From: Candidatus Helarchaeota archaeon
GTDB taxonomy: Archaea; Asgardarchaeota; Lokiarchaeia; Helarchaeales; HEL-GB-A
Length of the DNA stretch: 46,641 nucleotides
Direction: 5' to 3'
Assembly: GCA_013375405.1 (NCBI GenBank)
Contig: JABXJU010000006.1
Coordinates: 1 to 46,641, forward strand
Positions 25,717-34,989 of the stretch are shown in pieces. Every line of letters begins with the position of its first letter. The first letter of the stretch is position 1. Below the pieces are notes generated by a model. That model was not told the DNA's origin. It did not search any database and saw only the letters and a program-made list of their open reading frames with translations. A program made the position numbers and the translations under genes.

Positions 25717-27336
25717 ATGTCAATAAGTGATCGCCCCTATAAAACCATCTTGAAGCGAAATGTGAATCGCTTGGAGGATGCCGATGCCCGCGAAACAAAT
25801 ATTATCGCAAGTTGTGTGATGGCGGAGGTTATTCGCACGACCTTTGGGCCTCTAGGTATGGATAAAATGATTATCGACCCCGTGGATGAAATTATTATTA
25901 CGAATGATGGGGCGACGATTGTAAAAAACTTTGATGTCCGGCATCCCATGGCGAAATTGATAGACATGTTGGTACGAGCTCAGGATGATGAAGCAGGCGA
26001 TGGGACAAAAACAGTAGTTGTATATCTGGGGGAACTGTTACGAAAAGCACTCAATCTAATGGATAAAGGTCTGGCACCTTCCTTCATAATTAGTGGTTAT
26101 CGAAAAGCAGCAGCATATGCTTGTGAAATTTTAAAGGAGAATATTATCGAAATCACCCCTGATGAGGATGCTATTTTAAGGCAAATTGCAAAAACAGCTA
26201 TGGTCGGTAAGACCGTCGGTGCCGTGGAACTTTTTACTGATATCGCCCTGAGAGCGGTAAGGCAAGTGAGTGAAATTGATGATGGAACTATTAAAGTTAA
26301 TATTAAGAAAATTGCTATACTCGCAAAGCAAGGAGATAGCCTTCTTGACAGCCGCTTAATTGATGGGATGGCGATTGACAAAGAAATCTCCCGCGAAGAT
26401 ATGCCGAAGAAGGTAACGAATGCTAAAATTGCGATTGTGGGACCGAGTATTGAATCGAAGAAACCTAAGCTCGACTCGAAGATCTCCATACGAGATCCAG
26501 TATCAATGAGAAAGTTCAAAGTTCAAGAGCGACAGATAATTCGTGATAATATTGATAAATTTTTAAAACTCGGGGTAAATGTAATCCTCAGTCGGCGCGA
26601 TTTTAATGAAGAAGCGCAGATGTATTTAAGTTTAAACAATATCCTCGCCGCACATTTTGTAAGAGGGTGGGATCTCGAAAAAATTGCGGATGCAGTGGGT
26701 GGTCAATTAATCACGGATTTTAAAGACATAAAACCGGAATATTTAGGGTTTGCTAAAGTCGTTGAAGAAGTGATCGTTGGAAAAGATAAGGTTATTTTTA
26801 TTAAAGGCTGTAAAGATCCAAAAGCCTTATGTATCTTCATTCGAGGAGGCACAGAACATATTGTTTACGAGGCTGAACGCCGAATGAATGATGTTCTGTG
26901 TGTATTACGAGATGTATTAGAGGATAGAAAAATTTTGGTGGGTGGAGGGGCGCTCGAAATGGAGTTGGCTCGAAAACTAAAAGTATGGGCAAATCAATTC
27001 AGCGGGAAGGAACAATTAGCCATTAAAGCCTATGCTGAAACCTTCGAAGTTATTCCTCGTACTTTGATTGAAAATGCTGGCTTAGACCCTATTGATATTT
27101 TACCAGATCTAAGAGAACTTCATGCAAAAGCTCCTAATGGGAAATGGTTCGGCTTCGATTGTTTCAACAAAAAAATACAAGACATGCGTGAATTAGGGGT
27201 CTATGATGCGCATCGTGTAAAACTTCATGCCATTAAGGCGGCTGACGAAATAGCTCGCCAAATTTTGAATATCGATGATGTCATCCATGCAAAACCTGCT
27301 GAATATGAAACTCCAGAGGACGAAGAAGAAATTTAG
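25717..27336 (+). CDS. thsA: thermosome (group II chaperonin) subunit
   Basis: 539 residues, full length for a group II chaperonin subunit, which assembles into double rings that fold proteins with ATP. Signatures: TTFGPLGMDKMI (41-52), NDGATI (63-68), the P-loop at 94-99, GGTEHIVYEAERR, and GGGALEMELA before the C-terminal domain ending in PEDEEEI. The P-loop reads GDGTKT, where thermosomes normally have GDGTTT, so a Lys (K98) replaces a Thr that helps hold the phosphates. No Gly/Met-rich tail is present. The ATG at 25717 follows a short AT-rich leader without a clear ribosome binding site. Its stop is one base from the stop of the convergent membrane-kinase gene. The gene letter is a guess, since paralogues outside the window are likely. 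Confidence 0.95.
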   Translation: MSISDRPYKTILKRNVNRLEDADARETNIIASCVMAEVIRTTFGPLGMDKMIIDPVDEIIITNDGATIVKNFDVRHPMAKLIDMLVRAQDDEAGDGTKTVVVYLGELLRKALNLMDKGLAPSFIISGYRKAAAYACEILKENIIEITPDEDAILRQIAKTAMVGKTVGAVELFTDIALRAVRQVSEIDDGTIKVNIKKIAILAKQGDSLLDSRLIDGMAIDKEISREDMPKKVTNAKIAIVGPSIESKKPKLDSKISIRDPVSMRKFKVQERQIIRDNIDKFLKLGVNVILSRRDFNEEAQMYLSLNNILAAHFVRGWDLEKIADAVGGQLITDFKDIKPEYLGFAKVVEEVIVGKDKVIFIKGCKDPKALCIFIRGGTEHIVYEAERRMNDVLCVLRDVLEDRKILVGGGALEMELARKLKVWANQFSGKEQLAIKAYAETFEVIPRTLIENAGLDPIDILPDLRELHAKAPNGKWFGFDCFNKKIQDMRELGVYDAHRVKLHAIKAADEIARQILNIDDVIHAKPAEYETPEDEEEI

Positions 27337-27337
27337 T

Positions 27338-28744
27338 TTAAAAGAAAAAAAGGAGCCAGATTCCCCAAAGGGATAGAGTAATTATCACTGGATTTAAGAT
27401 ATTATCTGAAATGGGTATAGGGGGCGAGAAGAAATCTATAAGGGCAAAAATTACTCCAGCTACGAGCGAGAGCATTATGCCTTCAAAAAAAGAACCTCCA
27501 AAATGAGGCATGAGCGCCATATAAGAAAGGAATCCAAGAACAATTGCTGACACGAAACCTGCAATCCAGCCCTCCCATGTCTTTTTACCCTTTCCGCCTT
27601 TTAAATGATGAGTCCCCTTCGTCACTCCAATAATAGTTGCAATGGCATCAGCTAACGCGCTAATCATCACTGTCATCATGACAATTTGCGCAGCAATTCC
27701 AATTGGATTCCCTGGAGTACCTAGTGCTAAATTAATCCTATCACTTACTACTACTGAAAACAAAATTCCTGCTGTCAGATATACATGTGGTGCGAGAACG
27801 CGCCGTTCCTTATCGCGATAAATTTTAGCAAGCATTTTCATGGGATAATAGCGGTATTTTTTCAATCTGACCACATCAGTAAAAAGGAGAATCATTAAAA
27901 CCCAAGTCACGGCTATTAAAAGTACGAGGTGGCCCTCCCGAAAATTGAGTGCGTATTTTAATATTATATTATCCCAAATAAGTGTGGGATCTGCCATCCC
28001 AGGTAATTGAGGCAAGTCGAAAAGTGTGAAATCATAAAAACTATAGGTGAGCATCTCCCCTACGAACAGATAACACACAAGCACCACGATGATAAGCACA
28101 TGGTAAATTTTTCGTGAAATTTCCAGGTCAAGCTTGCTAACGGTTTTTTGATACCTGTCGAGCTCCTGTGTGGCATCTGTCTCATATTTTTTAGTTCTTC
28201 TCTCTTTAATCACATATAATCCAACTACAAAGATAACCAGAGGTACAACTGCAAGAGTGATTCGGGCGTAGGGAAAGGGGAACGTTAAAGTATAATAGGG
28301 TAACAAAGCCTGCCACGTTGAATAATCTTGGGGCCCGAAAAAGACTAGCGCGCTGGGAATAAACATGAAAATACCCATAGCGATCACAACTCCTCCCAAT
28401 AACAAACAGGAATAATAAGATTCCTTGTGTTCGACATTATTTTTTGCATCAAATGCGAAATAGAGCATTATTAGCCCCAATATTATGAAAACACTGCTAA
28501 GCGCTAGTTGAAATGTTCCCATCATGCCTCTAGCTGGGACTCCAAATTGTGTATTGCCTGCAGTTCCCAGCGCAAAACATAAAAACATCCAGATAGCACA
28601 GCCTCCTCCTAACCACCCATAGAGGCGTGCTCTTTTTTCTTTAATAACAGCTAAGAAGAAAAAGATAGCAGCAGCTATTCCAAAGAAAGCAAAACAATAT
28701 TCAAAAATTGTTCCTAACCAGTACCATTCTGCAGCCAAGCCCAT
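27338..28744 (-). CDS. polyprenol/dolichol-kinase-like membrane protein
   Basis: 468 residues, all-membrane. The C-terminal half (from LEISRKIYH, about 200) matches the CTP-dependent dolichol/phytol kinase and CDP-DAG-synthase-like superfamily: ALADAIATIIGVTKGTHHLK followed by GGKGKKTWEGW, then a hydrophobic segment and FFSPPIPISDN. These carry the metal and CTP contacts. The first 190 residues form about five extra helices of unknown role and make the protein almost twice the size of a minimal kinase. The likely reaction is phosphorylation of an isoprenoid alcohol in the membrane, for glycan-carrier or archaeal-lipid salvage; the substrate is inferred. It follows the AspRS gene by 17 bases, and its end nearly abuts the thermosome stop. 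Confidence 0.8.
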   Translation of the reverse strand: MGLAAEWYWLGTIFEYCFAFFGIAAAIFFFLAVIKEKRARLYGWLGGGCAIWMFLCFALGTAGNTQFGVPARGMMGTFQLALSSVFIILGLIMLYFAFDAKNNVEHKESYYSCLLLGGVVIAMGIFMFIPSALVFFGPQDYSTWQALLPYYTLTFPFPYARITLAVVPLVIFVVGLYVIKERRTKKYETDATQELDRYQKTVSKLDLEISRKIYHVLIIVVLVCYLFVGEMLTYSFYDFTLFDLPQLPGMADPTLIWDNIILKYALNFREGHLVLLIAVTWVLMILLFTDVVRLKKYRYYPMKMLAKIYRDKERRVLAPHVYLTAGILFSVVVSDRINLALGTPGNPIGIAAQIVMMTVMISALADAIATIIGVTKGTHHLKGGKGKKTWEGWIAGFVSAIVLGFLSYMALMPHFGGSFFEGIMLSLVAGVIFALIDFFSPPIPISDNILNPVIITLSLWGIWLLFFF

Positions 28745-28761
28745 TTAAATTCCTTCCTTTA

Positions 28762-30072
28762 TCAGGGTTTTAAAATATCCACTGTTCGAGGAAACATTAC
28801 TGCTTCTTGAACTGTAGGGAGGTTTAAAATCGTCATTACAACGCGATCTAACCCCATCCCGAATCCCGCGTGGGGCGGAATTCCTCCCACTTTAAACATG
28901 TCCAAATACCATCCTAGGCCTTTGGGGGCAATTCCGGTTTCCTTTGCGCGCCTAATAAGCGTTTCAGGATCAATTATGCGTTTTCCTCCTGAGGTTAACT
29001 CCAAGCCATTTGCTCCGGGCGCAAGAAGATCCAATTTATGAGTGAATTTCGGTTTAGTTTCATGGGGGCCATAATAAAAGGTAACGGCGGTAAGTGGAAA
29101 TTCAATAATGAAAAAGTGCGTATCAAAATTTTCACGAACTGCCCTTTCCGCTTCCGCTGAGAGATCTTCATCGAGGCTTACTTTATAACCTTTAGCCTTC
29201 GCAATTTCTACTGCTTCTTCAAATGTAATTTTGGGAAAGGGGGCTTTAGGTATCTTTAGATCGCTTATATCATGTAATTTTAACTCTTTCTTACAATGTT
29301 CCTTGACAGAACTATACATAGATATGAGGAGTCCTTCTTGAATTTCCATTATATCCCTACTTTCTGCGAATGCGACCTCTACGTCTATCCCCCAGGATTC
29401 TGAAAGGTGCCGTCGGGTGCGTGATTTTTCAGCCCGAAAGAAAGGTGCAATCTCAAAAACTCGTTCAAAAGCTTGAATCCCTACTTGCTTGTAGAATTGC
29501 GGGCTTTGCGCCAAATAGGCTTCCTTTCCGAAATAATATAAGGGGAAGAGTGTCGCACCCCCTTCTGCGCCTGCAGAAATAATTTTTGGCGAGTGTATTT
29601 CTATAAAGTTATTCTTCAAGAACCAATCCCGGGCACCCTGCACACAGAAAGCTCGGACTTTGAAGATTGCACGTGTTTTTGGCGATCTAAGATCTAAATA
29701 ACGGTATTTTAGACGAGTATCAAAATTCGCTTTTGTTTTTTGTTCCACGACACTAAAGGGTAAGGGAGTTACTGCTTTTGCAATGATTTCACAGGATTTA
29801 AATTCAACTTCAACTCCATCTGGCGCCTTCTCATTATGGCGTACGATCCCTATAACTTGTACCACATATTCCTGCTTTATTTCATTAATAATTTCCCATG
29901 AAGGGTGTTTCTTAGGCGAAACTAAAACAATTTGTGCTAATCCTGCACTATCACGCAACAACCAAAATCGAATTTTCCCGAGATCACGGATTTGATGGAT
30001 CCATCCTTTTAAAAGGACTTCAGTATCTTCAGCGATGTTCGGAAGATCTGTTGTGCGGACTCGGTCTAGCAC
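28762..30072 (-). CDS. aspS: aspartate--tRNA ligase, probably nondiscriminating
   Basis: 436 residues: N-terminal OB-fold anticodon domain (1-105) and class II catalytic domain, with motif 2 at FRAEKSRTRRHLSE and motif 3 at GMGLDRVVMTIL. LAQSPQFYKQ and SGGKRI are AspRS-like rather than AsnRS-like. Aligned by eye to the Thermococcus enzyme, the two anticodon positions that give tRNA(Asp) specificity (Trp26 and Lys85) are His26 and Pro84 here, the pair reported for nondiscriminating AspRS. It may therefore make Asp-tRNA(Asn) for conversion by an amidotransferase (GatCAB), which is not in the window. The region KFTHKLDLLAPGANGLEL is somewhat unusual. It is the first gene of a unit with the membrane-kinase gene. 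Confidence 0.92.
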   Translation of the reverse strand: MLDRVRTTDLPNIAEDTEVLLKGWIHQIRDLGKIRFWLLRDSAGLAQIVLVSPKKHPSWEIINEIKQEYVVQVIGIVRHNEKAPDGVEVEFKSCEIIAKAVTPLPFSVVEQKTKANFDTRLKYRYLDLRSPKTRAIFKVRAFCVQGARDWFLKNNFIEIHSPKIISAGAEGGATLFPLYYFGKEAYLAQSPQFYKQVGIQAFERVFEIAPFFRAEKSRTRRHLSESWGIDVEVAFAESRDIMEIQEGLLISMYSSVKEHCKKELKLHDISDLKIPKAPFPKITFEEAVEIAKAKGYKVSLDEDLSAEAERAVRENFDTHFFIIEFPLTAVTFYYGPHETKPKFTHKLDLLAPGANGLELTSGGKRIIDPETLIRRAKETGIAPKGLGWYLDMFKVGGIPPHAGFGMGLDRVVMTILNLPTVQEAVMFPRTVDILKP

Positions 30073-30219
30073 ATCTTATACCTCTTCTATTTTGTGGTTA
30101 CAAAATTAAAATTAAATAATTAAATCTTTCTTATTTTAAAGAGATTGGTATTATATCATTAAAAAATAAATTGTATAAAAAGAATTAATATAATAAATGT
30201 TAAACTTGAGGAGATTTCT

Positions 30220-30627
30220 ATGCCAAAATCATTCACTCTAATTTCAAAAGGCTTTAATCCATTTGGAGACCTAATTGGGTTGAATTTCACAAAGCTTGGA
30301 CCAGGATATAGCCAATGTGAAGTAGAGGTAACTGAAAAATTAATGAATCCTCATAAGGTATTGCATGGTGGCGTCATTTATACAATGGCAGATACTGGTA
30401 TGGGCGGCGCCCTGTATTCTAAGATGAACAAAGATGAGTTATGTGCAACAGTGGAAGTTAAAATCGTTTATTTCTCTGCTATAAAATCAGGTAAACTCAC
30501 TTGTGATACAAATATTATCCATAAAGGTAAAAGAATTGCTATTTTAGAATCAGATATCACGAATAATGGGAGGTCCGTTGCTAAGGCACTCGGTACATAT
30601 TCAATATTTAAAACGAAAGGGGATTGA
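30220..30627 (+). CDS. PaaI-family hotdog thioesterase
   Basis: 135 residues, one hotdog domain. The family signature is clear: NPHKVLHGGVIYTMADTGMG (about 43-62), with the HGG motif and the acidic residue of the following helix, then VEVKIVYFSAIKSGKL. Members hydrolyse acyl-CoA thioesters as tetramers in the cytosol, often aryl-CoA or damaged CoA derivatives. A strong GAGGAGATT ribosome site lies just before the ATG. It stands alone between the divergent AspRS gene and the copper ATPase gene. The acyl substrate is not predictable; the acyl-CoA synthetase genes at 44-46 kb show that acyl-CoA metabolism is active in the cell. Confidence 0.9.
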   Translation: MPKSFTLISKGFNPFGDLIGLNFTKLGPGYSQCEVEVTEKLMNPHKVLHGGVIYTMADTGMGGALYSKMNKDELCATVEVKIVYFSAIKSGKLTCDTNIIHKGKRIAILESDITNNGRSVAKALGTYSIFKTKGD

Positions 30628-30754
30628 ATTTCATGAAAAGCATTCCTTTTAGGTTAATTAACAGTGTTATATTTAAATATTATGTTGAGTTTTCTTATAA
30701 TTAATAAGATTAATTAGTTGTAACTACTAACTTTCATTGATACTGAGGAACAAA

Positions 30755-33607
30755 ATGTCCAAAGAGAACGAATTAGAAAAAAAGATGCGAATTCAGCTAC
30801 GTGGAATGACTTGCGCTTCATGTGCCCTTAAAATTGAAAATCGTCTTAATAAATTGCCGGGCGTGAAGAAAGCCACTGTCAATTTTAACTTAGAAAATGC
30901 CTTTGTTGAATATAATTCGAATATAACAAGTTATGATAAATTTAATGCTGCCATTGAAGATATAGGCTACAAATCAAACCTTTCACGTATCGAATTACAT
31001 ATTGACTCTTTAAATTCGGTCGATGATGCTCAAACGATTCGAAACTTCCTCGCTCGCCAAGAAGGAATTTATGATGTTTATGTAAATTCTTCAGCGCAAG
31101 TTGCAAATGTTGAATTTAATCCAGAGGAAATCGAACCGAAACAAATCAAGCAACACGTTAAACGATTAGGATTCGAGGCTACTGAACGCGCCAGCGCGAT
31201 TGATACGGAACAAATGGAACGTGAAAAAGAGGTTAGGAGACAAAAGTTTAAATTTTTCTTTGCTTTAATCCTAACAATTCCCATCTCTGTTATTAATATT
31301 GCTCACCATTTCCATGCTTTTTCATCATTTTCTGCCACTGGAATATTCTTAATCAATCTCTTACTCTTCGCCCTAACTATTCCAGTTATTATCTATTCTG
31401 GTAATCAATTTTTCACTGGATCCTACCGAGCGCTTCGGAATAAAACGGCAAATATGGATGTTCTTGTTGCCATGAGCGTTGCGGTCTCCTTCATATATAG
31501 TAGTTTAGTTACATTTAGAGTCCTCTTAGGAACCGTTTTTTACGATGCAGCCGCAATGATTCTCACATTTATTCTTTTAGGTAAATATTTAGAGGCAATC
31601 GCAAAAGGACGAACTTCAGAAGCCATTAAAAAGTTGATGGGGCTTCAAGCAACGGATGCAATTATTATTCGAGAGGGAAAAGAGGTTTTAATTCCAATCG
31701 ATGAAGTACAAATTGGTGATATCGTAATAAGCAAGCCTGGCGAAAAACTCCCAGTTGATGGCATTATAGTTGAAGGGAAAACCAGTATTGATGAATCTAT
31801 GCTCACTGGCGAAAGTCGGCTCATTAAAAAAAGTGTTGGCGATCCCGTGATCGGGGCAACTATCAATAAAACGGGATTAATTAAGTTTGAAACTACAAAG
31901 ATTGGAAAGGATACCGTCCTTTCACAAATCGTTAAACTCGTTCAGGATGCACAAAGCCAAAAAGCTCCAATTCAAAGGTTGGCAGATCGCGTTGCTGGAG
32001 TCTTTGTGCCCATTGTCCTTTTGGTTGCACTTACTACATTTATTTTATGGTTTACAGTAGGGCAACTTCCACTTGAACAAGCATTATTAATAACAACTTC
32101 TGTGATTGTGATCGCGTGTCCTTGTGCAATGGGTCTTGCAATCCCAACAGCAATCATGGTTGGTACAGGCCGGGGCGCCGAATCGGGCTTATTGATAAAA
32201 GGCGGCGAATCACTCGAGGCTGCCTATAAGTTAAATGCAGTGGTCTTTGATAAAACTGGCACTTTGACAAAAGGAAAGCCTGAAGTTATAGATATCGTAA
32301 GTGATTCACTTGAAGATAATGAAATCCTTAAATTGGCTGCGAGTGCTGAAAGAGGATCTGATCATCCCCTAGCTGATGCGATTATATCAAGCGCAAATAA
32401 AAGAGGAATTCCCCTAACAGAGCCTAAGGATTTTGAAGAGCTCTCAGGGAAGGGTATTATAGCTAAAGTTGGTGATAAATTAGTCCAAATAGGAAATCAA
32501 AAGCTTATGGATGAATATTCAATTTCAGTAGATAAATACCAAGATTCTATTCGCGAATTACAACAAGCAGGAAAAACACAGATTTATCTTGCCGTTGATA
32601 ACACCATAGAAGCTATTCTTGGAATAGCTGACGCTTTGAAACCAAATGCCAAATCTGCAATTAAAGAACTTCAGAAGAAAGGCATTGAAGTGTATATGCT
32701 AACTGGTGATAATCAAAAAACGGCTACAACAATAGCTGAAGAACTCGGAATTAAAAACGTTTTAGCCGAAGTTCTGCCCGAAGACAAAGCTAAAGAAGTT
32801 AAAAGACTCCAAACTGAAAGAAGCTATGTGATTGCAATGGTGGGCGATGGGATCAATGATGCTCCAGCTTTAGCACAGGCAGACGTTGGCATTGCCATTG
32901 GATCAGGAACAGACGTTGCCATTGAGACTGGCGATATTGTTTTAATGCGAAATGATTTACGAGATGTTGTTGCTGGGATCAATCTCAGTAAAAAAACCGT
33001 ATTTAAAATGAAAACTAATCTTTTCTGGGCATTTATTTACAATCTCACTGGGATACCACTCGCTGCAGCCATATTCTTTCTTCTCATTGGAGCCCCCCTC
33101 CCCCCTGGGCTTGCTGCTGCCTTTATGGCTATGAGTTCAGTATCAGTTGTTACTAATTCACTATTGCTCAAACGGTATAATCCCAAAACAAAAGAACAAC
33201 TTGAAGAAGAAGCTCGTCTCTTAAGCGAGATCCAAGAGTTCGAAGATCCTGTATGCCACATGAAGGGCGCCTTTACCATCGAATCAGAATATAAGGGTAG
33301 AAAATATTATTTCTGCAATCCTAATTGTAAAATAGAATTTGAAAGAAATCCCTTAAAGTATATAACCGAAGAGGGTGAAATCCGCCCTGAATCCATTAAA
33401 GAAGAGGTTATAGAAATGAGTAAAAAAGAACCGAAATTAAAATGTTCCACTTGTGGGACCTCCCAAGATGTCCCTATGCACTGCGGACAACCCATGCACA
33501 TTGAAAAAGTTGATGGAAAACCAATGCTGGTTTGTTGGATGGGGCCTGGGTGCGGAAAACAAGAAATCCCTACTCATCACGATACTCCTATGGAATTTCT
33601 TGAGTAG
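30755..33607 (+). CDS. copA: Cu+-transporting P1B-type ATPase with YHS and C-terminal Cys/His domain
   Basis: 950 residues. The upstream TTG in frame at 30737 is less likely; TGAGG (30744-30748) serves ATG 30755. Order: heavy-metal-associated domain with GMTCASC (C20, C23); a second such fold that lacks the metal cysteines; membrane helices; CPC transport motif near 455 (ACPCAMGLA); phosphorylation site DKTGTLTKG near 498; SDHPLA; GDGINDAPALAQAD near 697; a YHS domain (about 828-870, DPVCHMKG and YFCNPNC); and a final Cys/His segment (895-950: CSTCGTSQDVPMHCGQPM, then CWMGPGCGK). The CPC and DKTGT motifs fit Cu+ export. The double C-terminal metal-binding extension is unusual. The gene is monocistronic or leads into ThiN 34 bases downstream. 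Confidence 0.95.
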   Translation: MSKENELEKKMRIQLRGMTCASCALKIENRLNKLPGVKKATVNFNLENAFVEYNSNITSYDKFNAAIEDIGYKSNLSRIELHIDSLNSVDDAQTIRNFLARQEGIYDVYVNSSAQVANVEFNPEEIEPKQIKQHVKRLGFEATERASAIDTEQMEREKEVRRQKFKFFFALILTIPISVINIAHHFHAFSSFSATGIFLINLLLFALTIPVIIYSGNQFFTGSYRALRNKTANMDVLVAMSVAVSFIYSSLVTFRVLLGTVFYDAAAMILTFILLGKYLEAIAKGRTSEAIKKLMGLQATDAIIIREGKEVLIPIDEVQIGDIVISKPGEKLPVDGIIVEGKTSIDESMLTGESRLIKKSVGDPVIGATINKTGLIKFETTKIGKDTVLSQIVKLVQDAQSQKAPIQRLADRVAGVFVPIVLLVALTTFILWFTVGQLPLEQALLITTSVIVIACPCAMGLAIPTAIMVGTGRGAESGLLIKGGESLEAAYKLNAVVFDKTGTLTKGKPEVIDIVSDSLEDNEILKLAASAERGSDHPLADAIISSANKRGIPLTEPKDFEELSGKGIIAKVGDKLVQIGNQKLMDEYSISVDKYQDSIRELQQAGKTQIYLAVDNTIEAILGIADALKPNAKSAIKELQKKGIEVYMLTGDNQKTATTIAEELGIKNVLAEVLPEDKAKEVKRLQTERSYVIAMVGDGINDAPALAQADVGIAIGSGTDVAIETGDIVLMRNDLRDVVAGINLSKKTVFKMKTNLFWAFIYNLTGIPLAAAIFFLLIGAPLPPGLAAAFMAMSSVSVVTNSLLLKRYNPKTKEQLEEEARLLSEIQEFEDPVCHMKGAFTIESEYKGRKYYFCNPNCKIEFERNPLKYITEEGEIRPESIKEEVIEMSKKEPKLKCSTCGTSQDVPMHCGQPMHIEKVDGKPMLVCWMGPGCGKQEIPTHHDTPMEFLE

Positions 33608-33641
33608 GGCTAAACCTTTTTTTTAGCTTAATGATAATTCT

Positions 33642-34247
33642 ATGACGAAGGTGATTGTCATTTCTAAAGAGCTTAAAGATCAAATTATCGGTAATCTCGT
33701 ACGTGCGGTCGGATTACTCCGGGACTGTGAAGTACTTGGTGAATTTGTACCTGAAGTCCGGATGAATCTGGCTTATTCCCTTCCGGATGCTAAATCAGTC
33801 GATGATGTAGCCGCGATTCCGGGACGGATTACTACATATAAGGGTCTTTTAATCGTGAATAATTATCCTGCCTTTGGTGCATCTGATCATCTAGCTCGTG
33901 CTATCCTCGAAGCCCAGAAATATGATCCTTCTATTCGGGCTGTTATTAATTTTAAATATACTCATGAACTATGCACTTGGCTTGAAGACTACTCTGGAAT
34001 AGATGACCTAATAATGGTCTGCGTGGATCGCTCTGAAGAACCATCCAATGTAAGTTCCGTGGATGGGAGATCAATGCCTTGGAAAATCCAAAAAGCGGTA
34101 GAACTTGCCCAAAAGAAATTCCCAGATCTTATGGGTGAAACAGAAGCCCCTGGAAAAGAACCGCTATTCAAATTATTTGGTAAATCCGCGACAGATGTCA
34201 TTAATAAATTAATTAGAATCGCAAATGCATGGATAAATAAAAAATAA
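33642..34247 (+). CDS. thiN: ThiN-family thiamine-phosphate synthase domain protein
   Basis: 201 residues, a stand-alone ThiN domain. The core, VRMNLAYSLPDAKSVDDVAA (39-58) followed by GRIT, FGASDHLARAILEA and RAVINFKYT, is the conserved substrate-binding part found at the C terminus of archaeal ThiDN proteins. ThiN joins hydroxymethylpyrimidine pyrophosphate with the thiazole phosphate to make thiamine phosphate in archaea that lack ThiE. A pyrimidine kinase (ThiD) domain is not fused here and is not in the window. The thiazole synthase gene thi4 lies about 0.7 kb further right on the opposite strand, so the two steps of thiamine assembly are close together. Some stand-alone ThiN proteins are regulators rather than enzymes; that is the alternative. 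Confidence 0.85.
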   Translation: MTKVIVISKELKDQIIGNLVRAVGLLRDCEVLGEFVPEVRMNLAYSLPDAKSVDDVAAIPGRITTYKGLLIVNNYPAFGASDHLARAILEAQKYDPSIRAVINFKYTHELCTWLEDYSGIDDLIMVCVDRSEEPSNVSSVDGRSMPWKIQKAVELAQKKFPDLMGETEAPGKEPLFKLFGKSATDVINKLIRIANAWINKK

Positions 34248-34277
34248 ACTCAATTTTTTGATTTTAACGAGCAAATA

Positions 34278-34325
34278 GAGCAATGCACATTGGGCATTCC
34301 GGCGAGAGGGAAATTCACATTGCTC
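34278..34325. promoter_or_regulatory. inverted repeat upstream of the orphan gene, candidate operator
   Basis: GAGCAATG at 34278-34285 and CATTGCTC at 34318-34325 form a perfect 8-base inverted repeat with 32 bases between them; CACATTG also occurs twice as a direct repeat within it. It lies just upstream of an AT-rich box (TTTAAATAATC, 34333-34343) that is correctly placed, about 25 bases before ATG 34364, for a leaderless transcript. This arrangement is what one expects of a repressor or activator site, but the factor is unknown. Confidence 0.4.
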
Positions 34326-34363
34326 ATATAGGACTTTAAATAATCAGAATCACACTAATTAGT

Positions 34364-34927
34364 ATGTTAACCCCTCAATCTGCTGCTAGGAATTGTCACC
34401 CCTGTGATGAAAAAGACCAGGAAGCAATCATTAAGTTGACGTTGGCGTGGTTCCAAAGTTGTGAAACTAAGGCATATTATAGCTACGACACTATCTGCAG
34501 GGGTATTATCCGGCAACTAGAGCATGGCAGAGGGAGGAAGATCTGGGACGCGGAGTTGGATGTATTTGACCAGATCCTAGATAGCCTTGAAGTCCTTGGG
34601 TATGGCAAGTGGGTTTCATACACCGTTGGCAAGGAAAATCTGCAAACCTTTTTTTACGTAGTGAAATCCGTCGATTTGACAGTGGAACACATCCTCTGGC
34701 ATTTCAAGATGAGAAAAGGGGCCAGATGGCTGAATCGGTGGATAGCTCGAAATAAAAACACCCCTAAATTAGAGAAGGGCATGACCTCCTTCAAAAATTG
34801 TCTATTAAAATGTAAAACAAAAATAGATTATCAAAATATTAAAGACTTGCATATCCAGAAGTCGAAACCTCTCGATTTGGAGACAAGGCTTGTCATCATA
34901 GCAATGGGGGCCGCGGCTCACCTCTAA
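34364..34927 (+). CDS. hypothetical protein behind a possible operator
   Basis: 187 residues, not recognised. It looks soluble and mostly helical, with a basic middle (KMRKGARWLNRWIARNKN) and a Lys-rich region, and ends in a short hydrophobic IIAMGAAAHL. Cysteines are scattered (C12, C15 near the start). The first 100 residues (LAWFQSCETKAYYSYDTICRGII, in parts) could hold a winged-helix-like fold, but no motif proves it. Base composition is slightly richer in G and C than the neighbouring genes, which may signal later acquisition. It has no Shine-Dalgarno sequence and appears leaderless. It lies between ThiN and thi4 but shares no visible feature with thiamine genes. Confidence 0.6.
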   Translation: MLTPQSAARNCHPCDEKDQEAIIKLTLAWFQSCETKAYYSYDTICRGIIRQLEHGRGRKIWDAELDVFDQILDSLEVLGYGKWVSYTVGKENLQTFFYVVKSVDLTVEHILWHFKMRKGARWLNRWIARNKNTPKLEKGMTSFKNCLLKCKTKIDYQNIKDLHIQKSKPLDLETRLVIIAMGAAAHL

Positions 34928-34989
34928 TCTTCAACTATTTTCTGTATCCCTCTCTCAGAAAGGGCAACTTAGTTAATTAAAAAGAACAA

